Source of the DNA: Setaria digitata | Taxonomy: Eukaryota > Nematoda > Chromadorea > Rhabditida > Setariidae | Length of the DNA stretch: 64,000 nt | Direction: 5' to 3' | NCBI GenBank assembly: GCA_003640385.1 | Contig: RCAB01000364.1 | Location: 1-64,000 of the forward strand | Shown here: one piece after another, positions 37,001 to 48,300 of the stretch | How the letters are laid out: every line of letters starts with the position of its first letter | How positions within the stretch are numbered: position 1 is the stretch's first letter | Notes under the pieces: generated by a model | What the model saw: only the letters and a program-made list of their open reading frames with translations | Told to the model about the DNA's origin: nothing | Databases searched by the model: none | Program-made: the position numbers and the translations under genes

Positions 37001-40000
37001 AGCTATTGTTGTGCACTCCACCCAGTAAGGATATTTTTGAATTAAAAAAAAAAAAAAAAAAAAAAGAAAAAAGGCTGATAGAAGAGTTTTGTAGTACAAA
37101 AACATATAAGAAATAGTCAAGATATTTCAATTTTTGTTGCCTAAAATGAGAAAATGCATCTCTCTACAGTATAATTTTGAAATCTCTATATTCTCACACG
37201 TACTGCTAATTTTTTCTTTCTCTTTTTCTATAGATTGTTCTTTCTTCTTTTTTTTTTTTGTTTAAAAGAATCTTCGGTTGTGAGAATTAAATGAATTGTA
37301 GTGGCTTAAATCTTTTTACGGTAGACATTGAGGCGTTTTCAAAACGACTTTGAATAATTAAAATTTTGAAGGGCATCTTTTGACGTTAACGGTTCACTCT
37401 TTTATTGTCATCTGACAGTTCGATTCAGTCAGGAAAAAAATTTGATCAAATTTGAAAGTTAACATGAGAGAGGGATTGACTTCGTACCTCTCAAGTAATG
37501 AATGAAATATCACAAAGTTTCATCATCTATTTTAACCCCTTAAATTAAATTTATTTGTAAATGAATGCATGAATCTATCTATCTATATATATATATATAT
37601 ATTTTATATGATGATGATGATGATGATGTCCGTCCGATCTTCATTTATATTATATATGTATCCACGATTTCGTGCCTATGAAAGTGATGCAAAATCCCAT
37701 TTCAGTGCTCGTTTATCGGAACGATTTATGACTGGTTGAGGCTAATTACGGGTAAATATCCTCTTCTTTCCTATATCATAAGAGTGTTGCATATTTTACA
37801 CTCTTCTCTTCTTCTTATTGCTTCTGTTTCTCCCTCTCTTTCTTTCTTTTCCATTCTCTTTAATATCCCTTTTCATCTGGTACTATTTTTTTTTCCGGAT
37901 ATGAAATTAAAATGAAATTTTAAAAATCCTCAAAGTTGCAAAAAAAAGCATACTTTTTCATAATTGGGAACAGTTCTTGTAATAGGACTTTTTTTTTGAA
38001 ATCTGGAGATAAATTTTATGTTTTGAGTTTATTTGATAACATATTTTGCACTTTTTTTTCTAGATTGAGAGATAAAATGTTAATTATTATTTAACTGTAC
38101 GAGTTTTATAAAAATAAATTGAATAAATTTCTATCAGATATTATCCCATTAGATATTTTTCACTGTTTTAAAACTTCCACAGTTTCATATTTTTGACGAC
38201 ATAGTTCTGCTCTATTTTTCCTCGTTTCTATTATTCACTTTTGCCAATTCTTTTTTTTTCGTGATATCTCTTATCTTGGGTATATTCTTCGAAAAGGCCT
38301 TGAATGAAACGATACAACAATGCAAATTCTCATGCTGTGTTACGATAGTTGAACATTTTTTCCTTTCTGCCCATCTCATTCATTTTTTTTCGTTCCGTTA
38401 AACATTCTGGAATTTCCGTAAATACTATATCTGTTTCTAGGTCGAGTAAAACAAGTGACGGGAAAATTTTGTTGGGTGAAAGTATTCTTGCTGAAAAATT
38501 GGATCTGTGTGATAAAATTTTATAATTCATGAATATCTATTTCCAGAAGCCAAAACATTTATTTATTTTTTCTAAAACAGTGAAATCTATCCAAACTTGA
38601 TCATATTTAGAGTGCTGTGAAGCGCATTGCATAGATAATGGTGCTTAAATTCGTGCTCAGTAAAAACAAATAGTTAAGAAATGCTACAGTTTACTTCTTA
38701 GATAGACTACTACCAGGAAGTGTAATATATTGTTAACTACTTTTTCAATTTTTTAAAAGGCGCACAAAATGATTAAAAATAATCCGGTTTGGTGGTATTA
38801 GTGGTGGTTTAGTTATTGCAGATCCATTACACATTTTGATTACTGCTCTTTCAAGTAAAATTGAATTGCTACCTGGGATAAAGCAGTTACTCCATTTTGC
38901 AGCTTTTTTTATGTCTCAGAATTGAGAATTCCCACATTGTTTAGCCATTACATGGAATTTTTTTCTTCATTTTATTCCAAGTTGGTATTGTTTAATGGAA
39001 GGTAGATAGCTGTTTTAAAATTACACATATGGTACGTAATTCTCTTTGATCTTAAAATGAACTCAGTTTGTCTTTAAGATTTCACATTGTTTGGATGTGG
39101 AACATCTGTTAAGTTTTGAGAATGTTATTTACAATTGATTTATTGAATATTCATTCCATTGTTGTCCTTTTTTGATTTAAGCCTCGAAATAAAATTTTTT
39201 TTTATTACTGTAATATTAATAACTTCAATGTTTCAAAGAAAATAAAAAAGAAATTTCTTTCAAGGAAGAAGTCATGTGGATTGGACGAAAGTATTTATGA
39301 AACAGACGATATTAAGGAGCGCCAGAAGCAGTATCATGATACGATTAGCAGTGGTAATAGAGAACAACTGGAATCAAATGCTCCCAACAATTTGATTTTG
39401 GTAAATATCCTATTTCATACCGGGGAAAAAAATCCAATTGGTTTCCATTTTAGAAAGAGATAGTTTAGAAAAAAATGGGGGACAGCTGGTTTTTAGTATA
39501 ATAATTTCAAGTTCGTCATGGTTTTTTTTTTCGATGTTGATGAAGAGAAAGAGTAACGAAAATTTCAGATTTTAAATGCTGAAGCTTTTAGTTTTTTTCA
39601 TATAAAAGCCTGGAAGCATATTCAGTAGTATAATTGTTCTCAATTGAATGAGCTATTGAGGGGGGGGGGGGGGGAGAAGATTTGATGGTTGAGAAGGAAC
39701 TCAATTATGGCTCTAAAACTAGTATTTTTCCATAATCAAGTTAGGGCGATTTTTACGAATTTCCCTGAAACAAAGTTAAAAGACTCATATATAGGCATTT
39801 GTGGATGTTTTTATGTATATAAATATCCCCTGGATTACTGTGTGTCTATATTTATATGCCTTCTTATTCCCGTTAAATTTTATGATGCTAATTATGAATT
39901 GGAATGAATTGAAAGTATATAACTTGATTGTTTCTATTAGTAGTCCGTTTTTTATGAGGTGTAGTTTAATTTGAGAAAATTAAAAATGGTTTAATTAGAA

Positions 40001-40386
40001 ATTCTGAGTAAAATGATGGGCGAGTTATATATAGGAATGCTAAACATATGCAGATTAATTAATTATAATTTTTGGAAATTTTAATTAATTTTTAGATTCA
40101 TAATTTTTGGAACACTGGTTTAGAAGTATGTGTTATAATTTTATTGTAAAAATGAATTACATTTTCGAAATCAAGGATGAGAACGAAAATTACATCCGTC
40201 TTCATAATACATAAAGCTTATTTACTTAAAAGCTGACTTTTTATCTTTTAGGAACTTCAACAACGTATAGGTGGCTCGAATGAGAATGCATTGGCATTGC
40301 TGGAACAACTAAAGAAATGCCTAGTTGGTGGAGCAGTAAGCTCGAATATTCATCTTAATCCGCAAGTGATTGGAAAAAATGCTTGA
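21852..40386 (+). CDS. Large SR-rich, probably nuclear protein with proline/aspartate modules; orthology unknown
   Basis: I do not recognise the orthologue. Exons: 21852-22226, 22385-22430, 23022-23104, 23924-24230, 24768-24857, 24985-25074, 25582-25670, 25918-26010, 26102-26929, 27200-27357, 27503-27787, 28082-28263, 28398-28533, 28614-about 28695, (8-nt microexon 28780-28787?), 28827-28925, 29063-29161, 29331-29409, 29496-29638, 29920-30028, 30357-30485, 30755-30876, 31025-31456, 31803-32013, 36963-37024, 39265-39400, 40252-40386; about 1535 aa. Order of regions: acidic N-terminus; a WW-like PPGWVYHGESDGYRYY patch; tandem PxDxxGxPxxP modules (about residues 170-330); a proline-rich stretch; an RS domain (about 720-875, many RSRSR and RDRSSR); Lys/Glu-rich and acidic parts; a basic helix (LKAERRRLKRERLR); and a short conserved-looking tail (LQQRIGG). 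The RS domain suggests pre-mRNA processing (inference). Exon 8 needs a GC donor, and the join around 28695-28827 is uncertain. A trans-splice acceptor lies at 21831-21832. Confidence 0.85.
23508..23585. repeat. 39-bp imperfect tandem duplication in an SR-gene intron
   Basis: CTAAAAGTATAGCTGCTTTG at 23508 and CTAAAAGTATAAATACTTTG at 23547 start two adjacent 39-bp units, both continuing AGAGTTTTT(C/A)CTTTG. The intron lies between the exons at 23104 and 23924. Confidence 0.8.
32014..36962. other. 4.9-kb intron of the SR gene
   Basis: AT-rich with many T-runs and no convincing gene on either strand. It contains an (AGT)9 microsatellite (36195-36221). A slightly GC-richer patch at about 32470-32565 contains a frame that could be an alternative terminal exon (starts KPHYHWDHEALIW after an AAAAG acceptor). 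Confidence 0.6.
36195..36221. repeat. (AGT)9 microsatellite
   Basis: Nine uninterrupted AGT units in the long SR-gene intron. Confidence 0.95.
37706..37739 (+). CDS. Candidate alternative terminal exon of the SR gene
   Basis: A strong acceptor (CCATTTCAG) is followed by one base that completes the codon left by the exon ending at 37024. Eleven codons ending in TGA follow (tail HARLSERFMTG). The phase match and a GC-richer composition support it; its shortness argues for caution. Confidence 0.3.
38441..38525 (+). CDS. Candidate second alternative terminal exon of the SR gene
   Basis: The acceptor TGTTTCTAG (AG at 38439-38440) opens a 28-codon frame ending in TAA at 38523-38525, in the phase required after the exon ending at 37024. 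The encoded tail is mixed and charged (SSKTSDGKILLGESILAEKL, then DLCDKIL), unlike random AT-rich translation. There is no independent evidence of use. Confidence 0.35.
39660..39674. repeat. 15-base G homopolymer
   Basis: An uninterrupted G-run in the SR-gene intron between exons ending 39400 and starting 40252. It is striking in such an AT-rich sequence and may be length-variable or prone to sequencing error. Confidence 0.95.
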
Positions 40387-43300
40387 AAATAATTTTTATT
40401 CAAAATTTGAGATTTCTTGATGGAAAGTTTATTTTCACTTCTATTATTGTACTAGAGTGTTCGTTACTGACGCTACTTCCTATACTGTTTATGAAAATCG
40501 TTTTAATTTGAATTTATCCACTTCTATCGAAGTTTTCTTCGTTGGTTGGAATGATGTTATTTCTTTTCTGTTTTTGTTATGATTGTATGAGAAGCAAGCA
40601 CAAATAAGTAATTTTTATTTGTGATCATCGTATTATGTATCTTCAAACAGTAATTGATGGAAACCGGATCAATAATTTGAAAATATGAGAATTGTCATCC
40701 ATCCATTTGGTTTTTTTCCCTTTTCATTTTCAGTTATTCATCATTTTTATCACAAGAGATGTGTTGGTTTAGATCATTGGCATTTCTTTTGTAATACTTA
40801 AAAGATTAGTAAAATTAAAAGCGATGAAAATGTAATGTAACATGATAGATGGGTATTGTCGGAATCATCATCAATAATTGAAGCTCGTTTCGAAATTGAC
40901 AAGGAAATTCATCTTTGGTTACTGTATCCGAGGAGAAAGAATGGTTAATGAGAATCATTCGAGGACTGGGATGGGATGGGAAGGTAGAGTTAATCTAGAT
41001 CAGAAATCATTCTAATTGGGGCATGGTGCAAAGATGGCAGAAGAAAAAAAAAGGAAGAGAGGTGACAAGATGACAAAAATGTGGTAAATTTCGAAATTTT
41101 TTCTTTTTTTTTTTCTCTCAGGGTGATTTATGCTGTTAAATAATTGTAGATGATTTTCATCCTGCGGATAATAAACCACTCGAAATTAATGTTTCAAATT
41201 TGTTGGGACTCAAAAATGTTTGGGATAGTTGAAGAAAAAAAATTCAAACAGGAAGGGAAAGTTATGTGTCACATAAAAAATTAGCCACTAAAAGGCAGAA
41301 ATACAGGCGTCTCGGTGGCAATAGGTAGGAGCAATTTTTTTTTTTTTTTGGTAAGTTTAGTGAAATAAACTATGAATTAAACTTCTGTACAAAGTATATT
41401 TTAATTTCTATATGTGGATGGAAAAAATTTTTTCTCTTTTTATTATGTGAGAAAAAAAAAAAGAAGTATGAATACAATAACGCTTATTTGGTAGTTTCTC
41501 TCTCTCTTTTTTTTTTTTTCTCTCAGGTAAAAATGTCGCAATTTTTTCAAATGAAATAAAATATTCTGTTGCAAAGTGGAGTTTTTCGTTTCCACTGTTT
41601 TTTTTTTCCTTTCTTTTTTTTTTTTTGAATTTAAAAAAAAAAAGAAATGATAGAAAGGTCATTATCATAATTATATGAAAGAGGTGTGAATTTTATTTCG
41701 GCTTCTGAAAAAAAAAAAAAAAAAAAAAAAGATAAGAAGCACAACATTTTGAACAAAATGATTTTATTAGTGTGACGATGAAGAAGAGAAAAGAGATGGA
41801 TGGTTGGTATATAGAGAAAGAGAGAGCCAATAATTATCAAATCAAATTTTTTTTTTTTGAATTTAATTTGAAAGAGGGAAATAAAAATGACAAAGAGATA
41901 GATAGATAGAGAGAGAGAGAGAGAAAGAAGGGTAGAGAGAGATTTTTGGATGTGGCTTTTGAATTATCAGGTACGTAGTATATGTATGTTGTTTGATCTG
42001 ATTATATCTATAATATTACAACTACTAATGCTCCTGCAATTTCAATTACCGGAAATGAAAAGAAAAAAAAAGAGAACTTCAGTTAAATAAAATACTGTAG
42101 ATTTGGTTTTTTTTTTTCGCCCCCCCCCCCTCCCCCCCTCCGCTCCCCCACCTTTGTCCATAAATTCCCAAATATTTAAACACTGATGATGATATTGCTA
42201 GTTTCGAATTTAATTATTATATTTATAAATTAAAATTTCAGGTATAAACATGCATTCTTTAGGGCTGATCCCATGATAGGCTTCTGTAACTTCTCGATTA
42301 CACATTGGTCAGTTGGAAATTTTTGAAATTCGTAATTTTTCTTACTCGTCTTGTCATACNTTCAAATGACAGATGATTTAGCAGAAGTTCAAATATTGAA
42401 CGCCGAATGGGCACATTTTGAATTTTCAAGTTTTATTTCGTCGACTGTAAAGCATGCCGATTCAGGTTTCATGTATTTTTCTCAATCAGTTGACCGACAT
42501 CTTTTTTTGAATTTTTATAAGACTAAGATTTTTTTTTTCTTGTCTCTTTAACTTCATCATTTGCTATCATGAAAAAGCATTTTGATTAAATTTTAATTTA
42601 AAAAGTTTCCTTTTAAAAAATTAATAATAATAATTACATTGATATTGAAACGATGCAAATAAATAATATATCAAAATTGTGTAAAAAATTCATTGACTAG
42701 CATATTTCAATGTATTCGCATCATGATAAATAATAAATAATAAAGATTTGAAAAGGAAAAAATAAATAAATAAATAAAGAGAAAAAAAAGCAAGAAAATC
42801 TCGTAGTGTTTTATTTCAAGAATAAGAAAAGGCAAATCAATAAATGAACGAATTTCAAAAAGCCTATAAAGTGAAGGAAATTTAAAAAGTCTATGGTAAA
42901 ATTTTATTAATTTCTAGCATCAAATAAATCATGAAAGCAAAAAGGAAGAAAAAGAAACCTTATTTCTATGAAATGTAAGCAGAATTAATCTTCCCTGAAA
43001 CTTAGCTCTGAGCAATGATAATGTTTAATTGAATAATTATTTTGATTTCGTAAAATTTGAAGTTTTTGGGAGTATTCTTTTCCTCATTTCTATTAAACTA
43101 TAGACTAATTAACTGGTAAGATTTCTACTAGGCTATAGACTAATGAGTAAGTAGAAAAAGAAGATATGCTTATAAGTGAACTAAGTAAGTTTGTAGAAAG
43201 TGAAAAAGCGAAAAAAAAAAAAAAACAAACATAAACTATTATCTATTTCAAAAGGGAAGAAAAAAGCGAGGGAAGGGGAGGGGAAAAAAAAAAAAACTTT

Positions 43301-43455
43301 CCAAATAATAAAATAACAAAGTTAAATGAAAAGAAGAGAAAGTATACAAATCATAAATCTAACTGATAAAAATGAATTAATTTTTTTTTTCTCCACACTT
43401 CTTTTCTTTTTCTTTTTCCTTTTTTTTTTTTTCCTGTTTTTAATTTCAAAATTAT
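40387..43455. other. Convergent intergenic region between the SR gene and the Hox locus
   Basis: Both flanking genes end towards this stretch. It is dominated by A/T runs, a C/T tract (42118-42152) and GA-rich patches (about 41900-41940). A GC-richer island at about 42240-42470 surrounds a single N at 42360. No gene is supported. Confidence 0.55.
42118..42152 (-). repeat. C/T-rich tract; G-quadruplex potential on the minus strand
   Basis: Runs of 11 C, 7 C and 5 C are separated by one to a few bases. The complementary G-tracts meet the usual four-run G-quadruplex pattern. The tract lies 3' of the Antennapedia-type homeodomain exon, in the template of its minus-strand transcript's downstream region. 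Confidence 0.85.
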
Positions 43456-43679
43456 TTATGAATAATTATTCCTATGCTCTTCCTTTGCTTTATCCTCTTT
43501 TTTCTTCTTCATCCGTCGATTCTGAAACCAAATTTTGATTTGTCGTTCGGTGAGGCCCAATGTTCGATTTAATTCAATACGCCGTCGTCGTGTCAAATAT
43601 TTGTTGTAATGAAATTCCTTTTCAAGTTCCAATGTTTGCTGACGACTGTACGTTTGCCTTCCTCTCTTCTTACAGCTAT
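43456..43679 (-). CDS. Antennapedia-class homeodomain exon, probably spliced to the shared egl-5 5' exon
   Basis: A homeodomain of the Antp/Ubx/abd-A type: [33 protein letters not shown], then [20 protein letters not shown], ending at TAA (43456-43458). No start codon with a proper N-terminus precedes it. Instead a TTGCAG acceptor (just above 43679) opens it in phase 1. The 5' exon at 47112-47511 ends in exactly that phase (donor GTGAGC), which would give a 207-aa protein with the homeodomain at about residues 137-196. The next homeodomain exon upstream (EGL-5 type) has the same acceptor phase and similar acceptor sequence. No YPWM hexapeptide is seen; the shared exon offers only Trp-containing AWPA and HWPN. 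From memory, a linked Antp-type gene (ant-1) is known in Brugia and absent from C. elegans. A private upstream exon that I missed is possible. Confidence 0.88.
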
Positions 43680-45281
43680 CTGCAATTTTTTTCCATCTTC
43701 TTGCTGCATTTTTTTTCTTTCTTGCATTTTGCATGCTTTCTTTTTTTTTTTTTTTTTTTTTTTTGCAGGCTTATAAAAAACAAAAAATGGGGAAAAAAAA
43801 CAATGAATGATGAAAAAAAAGGGGGGAGGGAAAAAAAAAAGAAAATGAGGAGCACAGGAATTGATAATTAATTAGGAAATTTTTCATAGAAATTTGAAGT
43901 TTTTAATTTAGGAACAATAAATAAATATATGTACATATATATATGTATATAAATGTTTATGTTATTTTTTGTTTTGTTGTTTGTTTATTGAAAATTTAAT
44001 TTCAAGGAAAAAGAAAAAAAAAAAATCCCATTTAATTATATTCATTTATTTCACTCATTCCCCTCTCCTCTTCCCTTTTCAATTTCATAATATAAGTATT
44101 ATTTATATACAAATTAAAGGAAAGAAAAAGAAAAAACAAATGATATTGAGCGAAGAGATGCAAAACAGATATATATATATATATTACGTATATGTGTGAA
44201 ATAAAATTTAATAAATTTTAAAAATTTAGGAGATATCTAAGATAAAGTAATTTAATATAATACTTGATGCAAAATTGACATTTTTTTCTTCATTCATTAA
44301 TGATAATTTTTGGATTTAATTTTTATAGAATTTTGAAAGATGCCGTTTTAATGTTATTCATTAACAGTTTCAGATTCAAATTAATTTTTCAAAAATTATT
44401 TTGCTGTTTGTGATGAGACAGAAGTGAAAAAAAAAGAGAGCTCAAATTATTTAAAATTAAAATTTTCAATGTTTTTGAAAATTTTCTGCTGAGTTGCTGG
44501 TGGGAGGGAAAAAAAAAGTAAAACGAAACGAACTTTTCTGCCATTCATAACTTCTTCATTCATCCATTCAAAACGAAAAAAGGCGCTCAAATAACATTTT
44601 CATATACGGTAATCAAATCAAATTAGAAATAGAAAAAAATCAAGATTACAATCAAACACACAATGTGTCAAAACTAGTCGAGAGAGAGAAAGAGAATTAC
44701 GAAAAAGAAATAATTAATGAAATTAATTCGAAATACATAAATTAAAATGAAACTTTTATCATGAAATTTTAGTAACCAATTTTTCCATTTTTTTTCTGTA
44801 AAATTTAATTTCAACCAAATATAATAATTAAATTTTTGACGTTGATAAACATCTTTGGTTCAAAAAAAAAAAAAAAAAATGAAATCTCAGTACAATAATT
44901 CTTATTTTGTGCAACAATAAATTAACTAGCATTTCTAATACAATTCTTAAAAGAGCTCACAATTTTTTTTTATCCATTCGATGAAATGAGTATCATATCA
45001 GTTTGTCGCATAATTCCAATTAATTAAATTAATTAATACCACCGGTAATAATGAAAAGAGAAACATTGATTGATTGATTTGATCGGATCACATTTATAGC
45101 ACAAAAAAAAAAAAAAAAAAAAAGAGAAAAAAGAAATGCATACATATAAAAATGTATAAAGAACAGGAGCGAAAAAGTATTAATAAAGAAATGAAATGAA
45201 ATGAATTGAAAGAAAAAAAAAAAATAAAGAAAATCAAAAAAAAAAAAAACCCATAAAATTAAATTCAAATTAAAAATTTTC

Positions 45282-47511
45282 TCATATATTGGGCGGACAT
45301 ATGGGATAGGGTACATAGGATGCTGGATGAGGTGGTACTTGATTTGGCCATGGTTGGGGCATTGTTGGCATTGCCGGCATACACCAACCTGTACCGGTAG
45401 CGGATACCTTTTTATCCACACGTTCTTCCGCTACCGCTGCTGCAGCTGCAGCTGCAGCTGCAGCAGCAGCAGCACTATCAACAACTAATTGCTTAGGTGG
45501 ATTTGCTGGTAGTAATGCTGAATGCTCATTTTGTTCTTCACAACGATTCTTCTCCTTCTTGGCCTTCATTCGACGATTCTGGAACCATATTTTGATTTGA
45601 CGATCGCTTAGATTTGTTTGTAATCTTAGCTCTTCACGTTGCTTCTTACTCACATAACTGCTTTGTTGAAATTTGCTTTCGAGCACTGATGTCTGATAAC
45701 GCTGATATGTTTGACGACCCTTCTTCGATTGTGCTGCAATTTTAGATCAAAACAAAATTCTACTAAATAGTTTTTTTTTTTTTTTTTTTTTTGATTTTTT
45801 TTCGCCCTTTTTCGTAAATTCTTTGGGGAATTATTTTTATGCATTTTTTTTTTTTTTTTTGCAAATTTAAGAAATATAAAATTTTTATCATTTCATACTT
45901 CAATTACAAATTATTTTTCATTTTAATTCAATAGCCAGTAATGTATGCAGTGGAAAAAGAAAAGGTTTAATTAAGTTAAATTAAAATCAGATGGAGGATT
46001 GATTTTAAAAGTTATGAAATTTTCATTCTCTCGGTTTTGAAATAACACTTAAAAAAGCTATTTAAAGAAGTTGCTAATTCAACATGAAAAAGGAATGAAA
46101 ACAGCAAATTAATTGAATATAATGTTAAATTCCTGTGAGAAAAATATTTGTACGAAATGGAAAACGAAAAAGATGAATGATATATATATATATATATAAG
46201 ATTTTAAGAAACGACGCTATGAAATCATTGCAATTTCAAAAGCTACTGTTGTTTTGTAAAATTAAGTTAGTTATGAAGGGATAATTTTTCACAGACACAC
46301 TCAAATGTGACAAAAACAGATGAACTCTGTCAAATTAGTTAAATGTGTTAAATTGATTGGCAAATGAAACGACTGAGTAATGTTATTTGTTTAACGTACT
46401 GTAATGAAGATTATTCTTTCTTTTTTTCTTTTTTTGTCTAGTTAACAAATAACAGTAATGAAGTATTAATAATAGTAATAGTGATAACGATAATGTTTAT
46501 TATAGTTTAATGATGAATATAAATATTACATCAAATAAGAAGGAAAAAAAAAATGTTATGATGAGGTTGTCGGTACGGTGACATTTGTTGAAAAACACAA
46601 GGGAATGCTTGAGAAGTTTAGATGGCAGTTGAGTTGAACAGTTTTAGCATTATAATTAGCTTGCAGCAATTAAATTGTCATTCATTTGAAATTGAATTGT
46701 ATTGCACGGAAAAATTGGTCATTTCATATGAAATGGAACAAATCTTGAATCTAATAATCGAATAATCTGCAGAGCATCAATGAAAATGCTTTATTAAAAA
46801 AGAGAAAAAAAAAGTGGGAAGCAAAAAGGAAGCGGTAGGAGGTGGAGGGGGGAGAGATGAGGACAAGGATAGGGAGTATTAAATAAAAAATTTATGGACA
46901 ATTAAATAAAATAAAAAGAGAAAATGAGTATTAGCAGTATGTATTATAGCCAATAGCCAAATGAATTGGCTCCTTTAGAGAGAGAAAGTAATAGATGAAG
47001 AAATAAACAAACTGTAAAAAAAAAAAAAGGATGATTGAAGGAGGAAAATGAATTAAAATATATATATATATATGTATAGTTTATCATTGAATAAATAAAA
47101 TTTTTGCTCACCATAATTTGGCCAATGTGGAGGTGCGTAACATTGTGCAGGCCAGGCGGAAAATGCAGCAGCAGCTGGATTCATTGGTTGACCAAATTGT
47201 TGATAGTAATTAGGCCAATTACCGTATTGCTGTACATATGCAGCAGCAGCACTCTGATATAAGGCTGGATCCGGTTGTGTTGTAGTGGAATTTGGATCAC
47301 TACTATCAGATGAACCGGATGATTTTGCAGTAGCTGCTGTTGAGGAAGAATTAGCATGACCAACACCTTGAGTCATTTGCGCAAGTCGCTGTAGATGATC
47401 ATCAGTTGGAATAGCAGCAGCTACAGCAGCTGATGCTGCTGCATCCTGGAAAGTTCGTGAACCGGAAGCGGGAAATTCGAAACCCATCGCTGAAAGCGTT
47501 GGTGCATTCAT
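45282..47511 (-). CDS. egl-5: EGL-5, Abdominal-B-class Hox transcription factor
   Basis: Posterior Hox regulator. Exon 1 is 47511-47112 and exon 2 is 45733-45282; the phase-1 junction gives 283 aa. Exon 1 encodes a low-complexity Ala/Ser/Thr/Gln-rich N-terminus (MNAPTLSAMGFEFPASGS) ending in aromatic Trp/Tyr motifs (NWPNYYQQFG, HWPNYG). Exon 2 encodes the homeodomain at about residues 136-195: [60 protein letters not shown]. The unusual LESKFQQSSYVSKKQREELR is diagnostic of nematode EGL-5. After it comes a run of about 13 alanines (GCT/GCA mix, roughly 45430-45475) and a Pro-rich tail (PHPASYVPYPICPP). The protein is longer than C. elegans EGL-5, mainly through the low-complexity parts. The 1.4-kb intron holds no other exon, and exon 1 is probably shared with the downstream Antp-type exon. 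Confidence 0.95.
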
Positions 47512-48229
47512 GCTGCTTTCGTATTTTTATCTTCTTTTTCCTGCTCCGTTTTTTTTTTTTCTCTCTCTCTCTCTTTCTTTCTTTTAATTCCTCCCGTAAT
47601 AATAGTTTTCAGTAAGAAAAAAGGAGAAAAATGAAAAAAAAACCACAAATACTAATTAACAGTAAAGGTGGGAAAAAAAGTGGGAAGAAAAGGGAGGGGA
47701 AAAAAGAAGAAAAAAAGAGAAGGAAAAAAAAAAAGTATATGAGAGGGATATGAATGTATCGATACGATTGATGGATCTTTGGACTGAAATTGGATGGATC
47801 GTTAGGAGAAATCAATAGAATGAACTGAATTGGCTTGAAGTGAACTGGCTTGAACTGAATTGAACTGAATTGAATTTCTTCTTAATTTCTTCCTTTCTGC
47901 TACTTCAAAATAGCACTGCAAAACTGCTCCTTTTGCAAAAATTTTTTTAAAAACTTGCCACTACTGCAAAAATTGAAATTGCTGTTGGCAAACGTTTAAT
48001 AGCAATAATAGCACCATATCTTATGCACGCATAACATGCATGCACCATTCATTTTCCATTCCAAAAAGTTAGTTTGCAGTAGTTTTTACCAGTAGTAATA
48101 TCGCAAAAATACCGTAATTCATATGTCCCAAAAAAGGCGGAGCTATATTCATAAAGTCGTAATCCCTTTTTGCTCTTGCTCCACTTCTTCCTCTTACTTC
48201 ACTTGCACACAAATGGACAAATAAAACTT
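47512..48229 (-). promoter_or_regulatory. egl-5 5' leader and proximal upstream region
   Basis: Just upstream of the ATG lies a CT/T-rich stretch (GA-rich on the sense strand, 47555-47600). From 47817 to 47876 there is a degenerate GAACTGAATTG repeat. At 48120-48180 there is a GC-richer patch with AGGCGGAGC and a TTTATGAAT element, which resembles Abd-B/Caudal sites. No exon is seen. Confidence 0.35.
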
Positions 48230-48300
48230 TCTGCAAGTATTTTTGTGGGCGGTTTCACCAATGGAAATGCGCTGATTGGTTGAAAATATTTTGCCTGAAG
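48230..48300 (-). promoter_or_regulatory. Candidate egl-5 core promoter with two CCAAT boxes
   Basis: On the minus strand CAACCAATCAGCG is a near-perfect NF-Y box. About 15 bp on is a second, inverted CCATTGGTG, followed by an ACCGCCCAC GC-box-like element. The cluster is about 0.75 kb upstream of the egl-5 ATG and stands out from the AT-rich flanks. Confidence 0.45.

Larger units (their letters stand above)
37025..39264. other. 2.2-kb SR-gene intron with microsatellites and candidate alternative exons
   Basis: The TA run and GATGAT repeats lie at about 37575-37630. Two acceptors, at 37704-37705 and 38439-38440, open into frames in the right phase to follow the exon ending at 37024; these are listed separately. 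The rest is AT-rich with no exon seen. Confidence 0.55.

Noticed and set aside
45029..45421. Minus-strand frame overlapping the egl-5 tail
   Set aside because: An out-of-frame reading of the egl-5 exon that runs into poly-A/T tracts; the EGL-5 frame has the homeodomain and its own stop.
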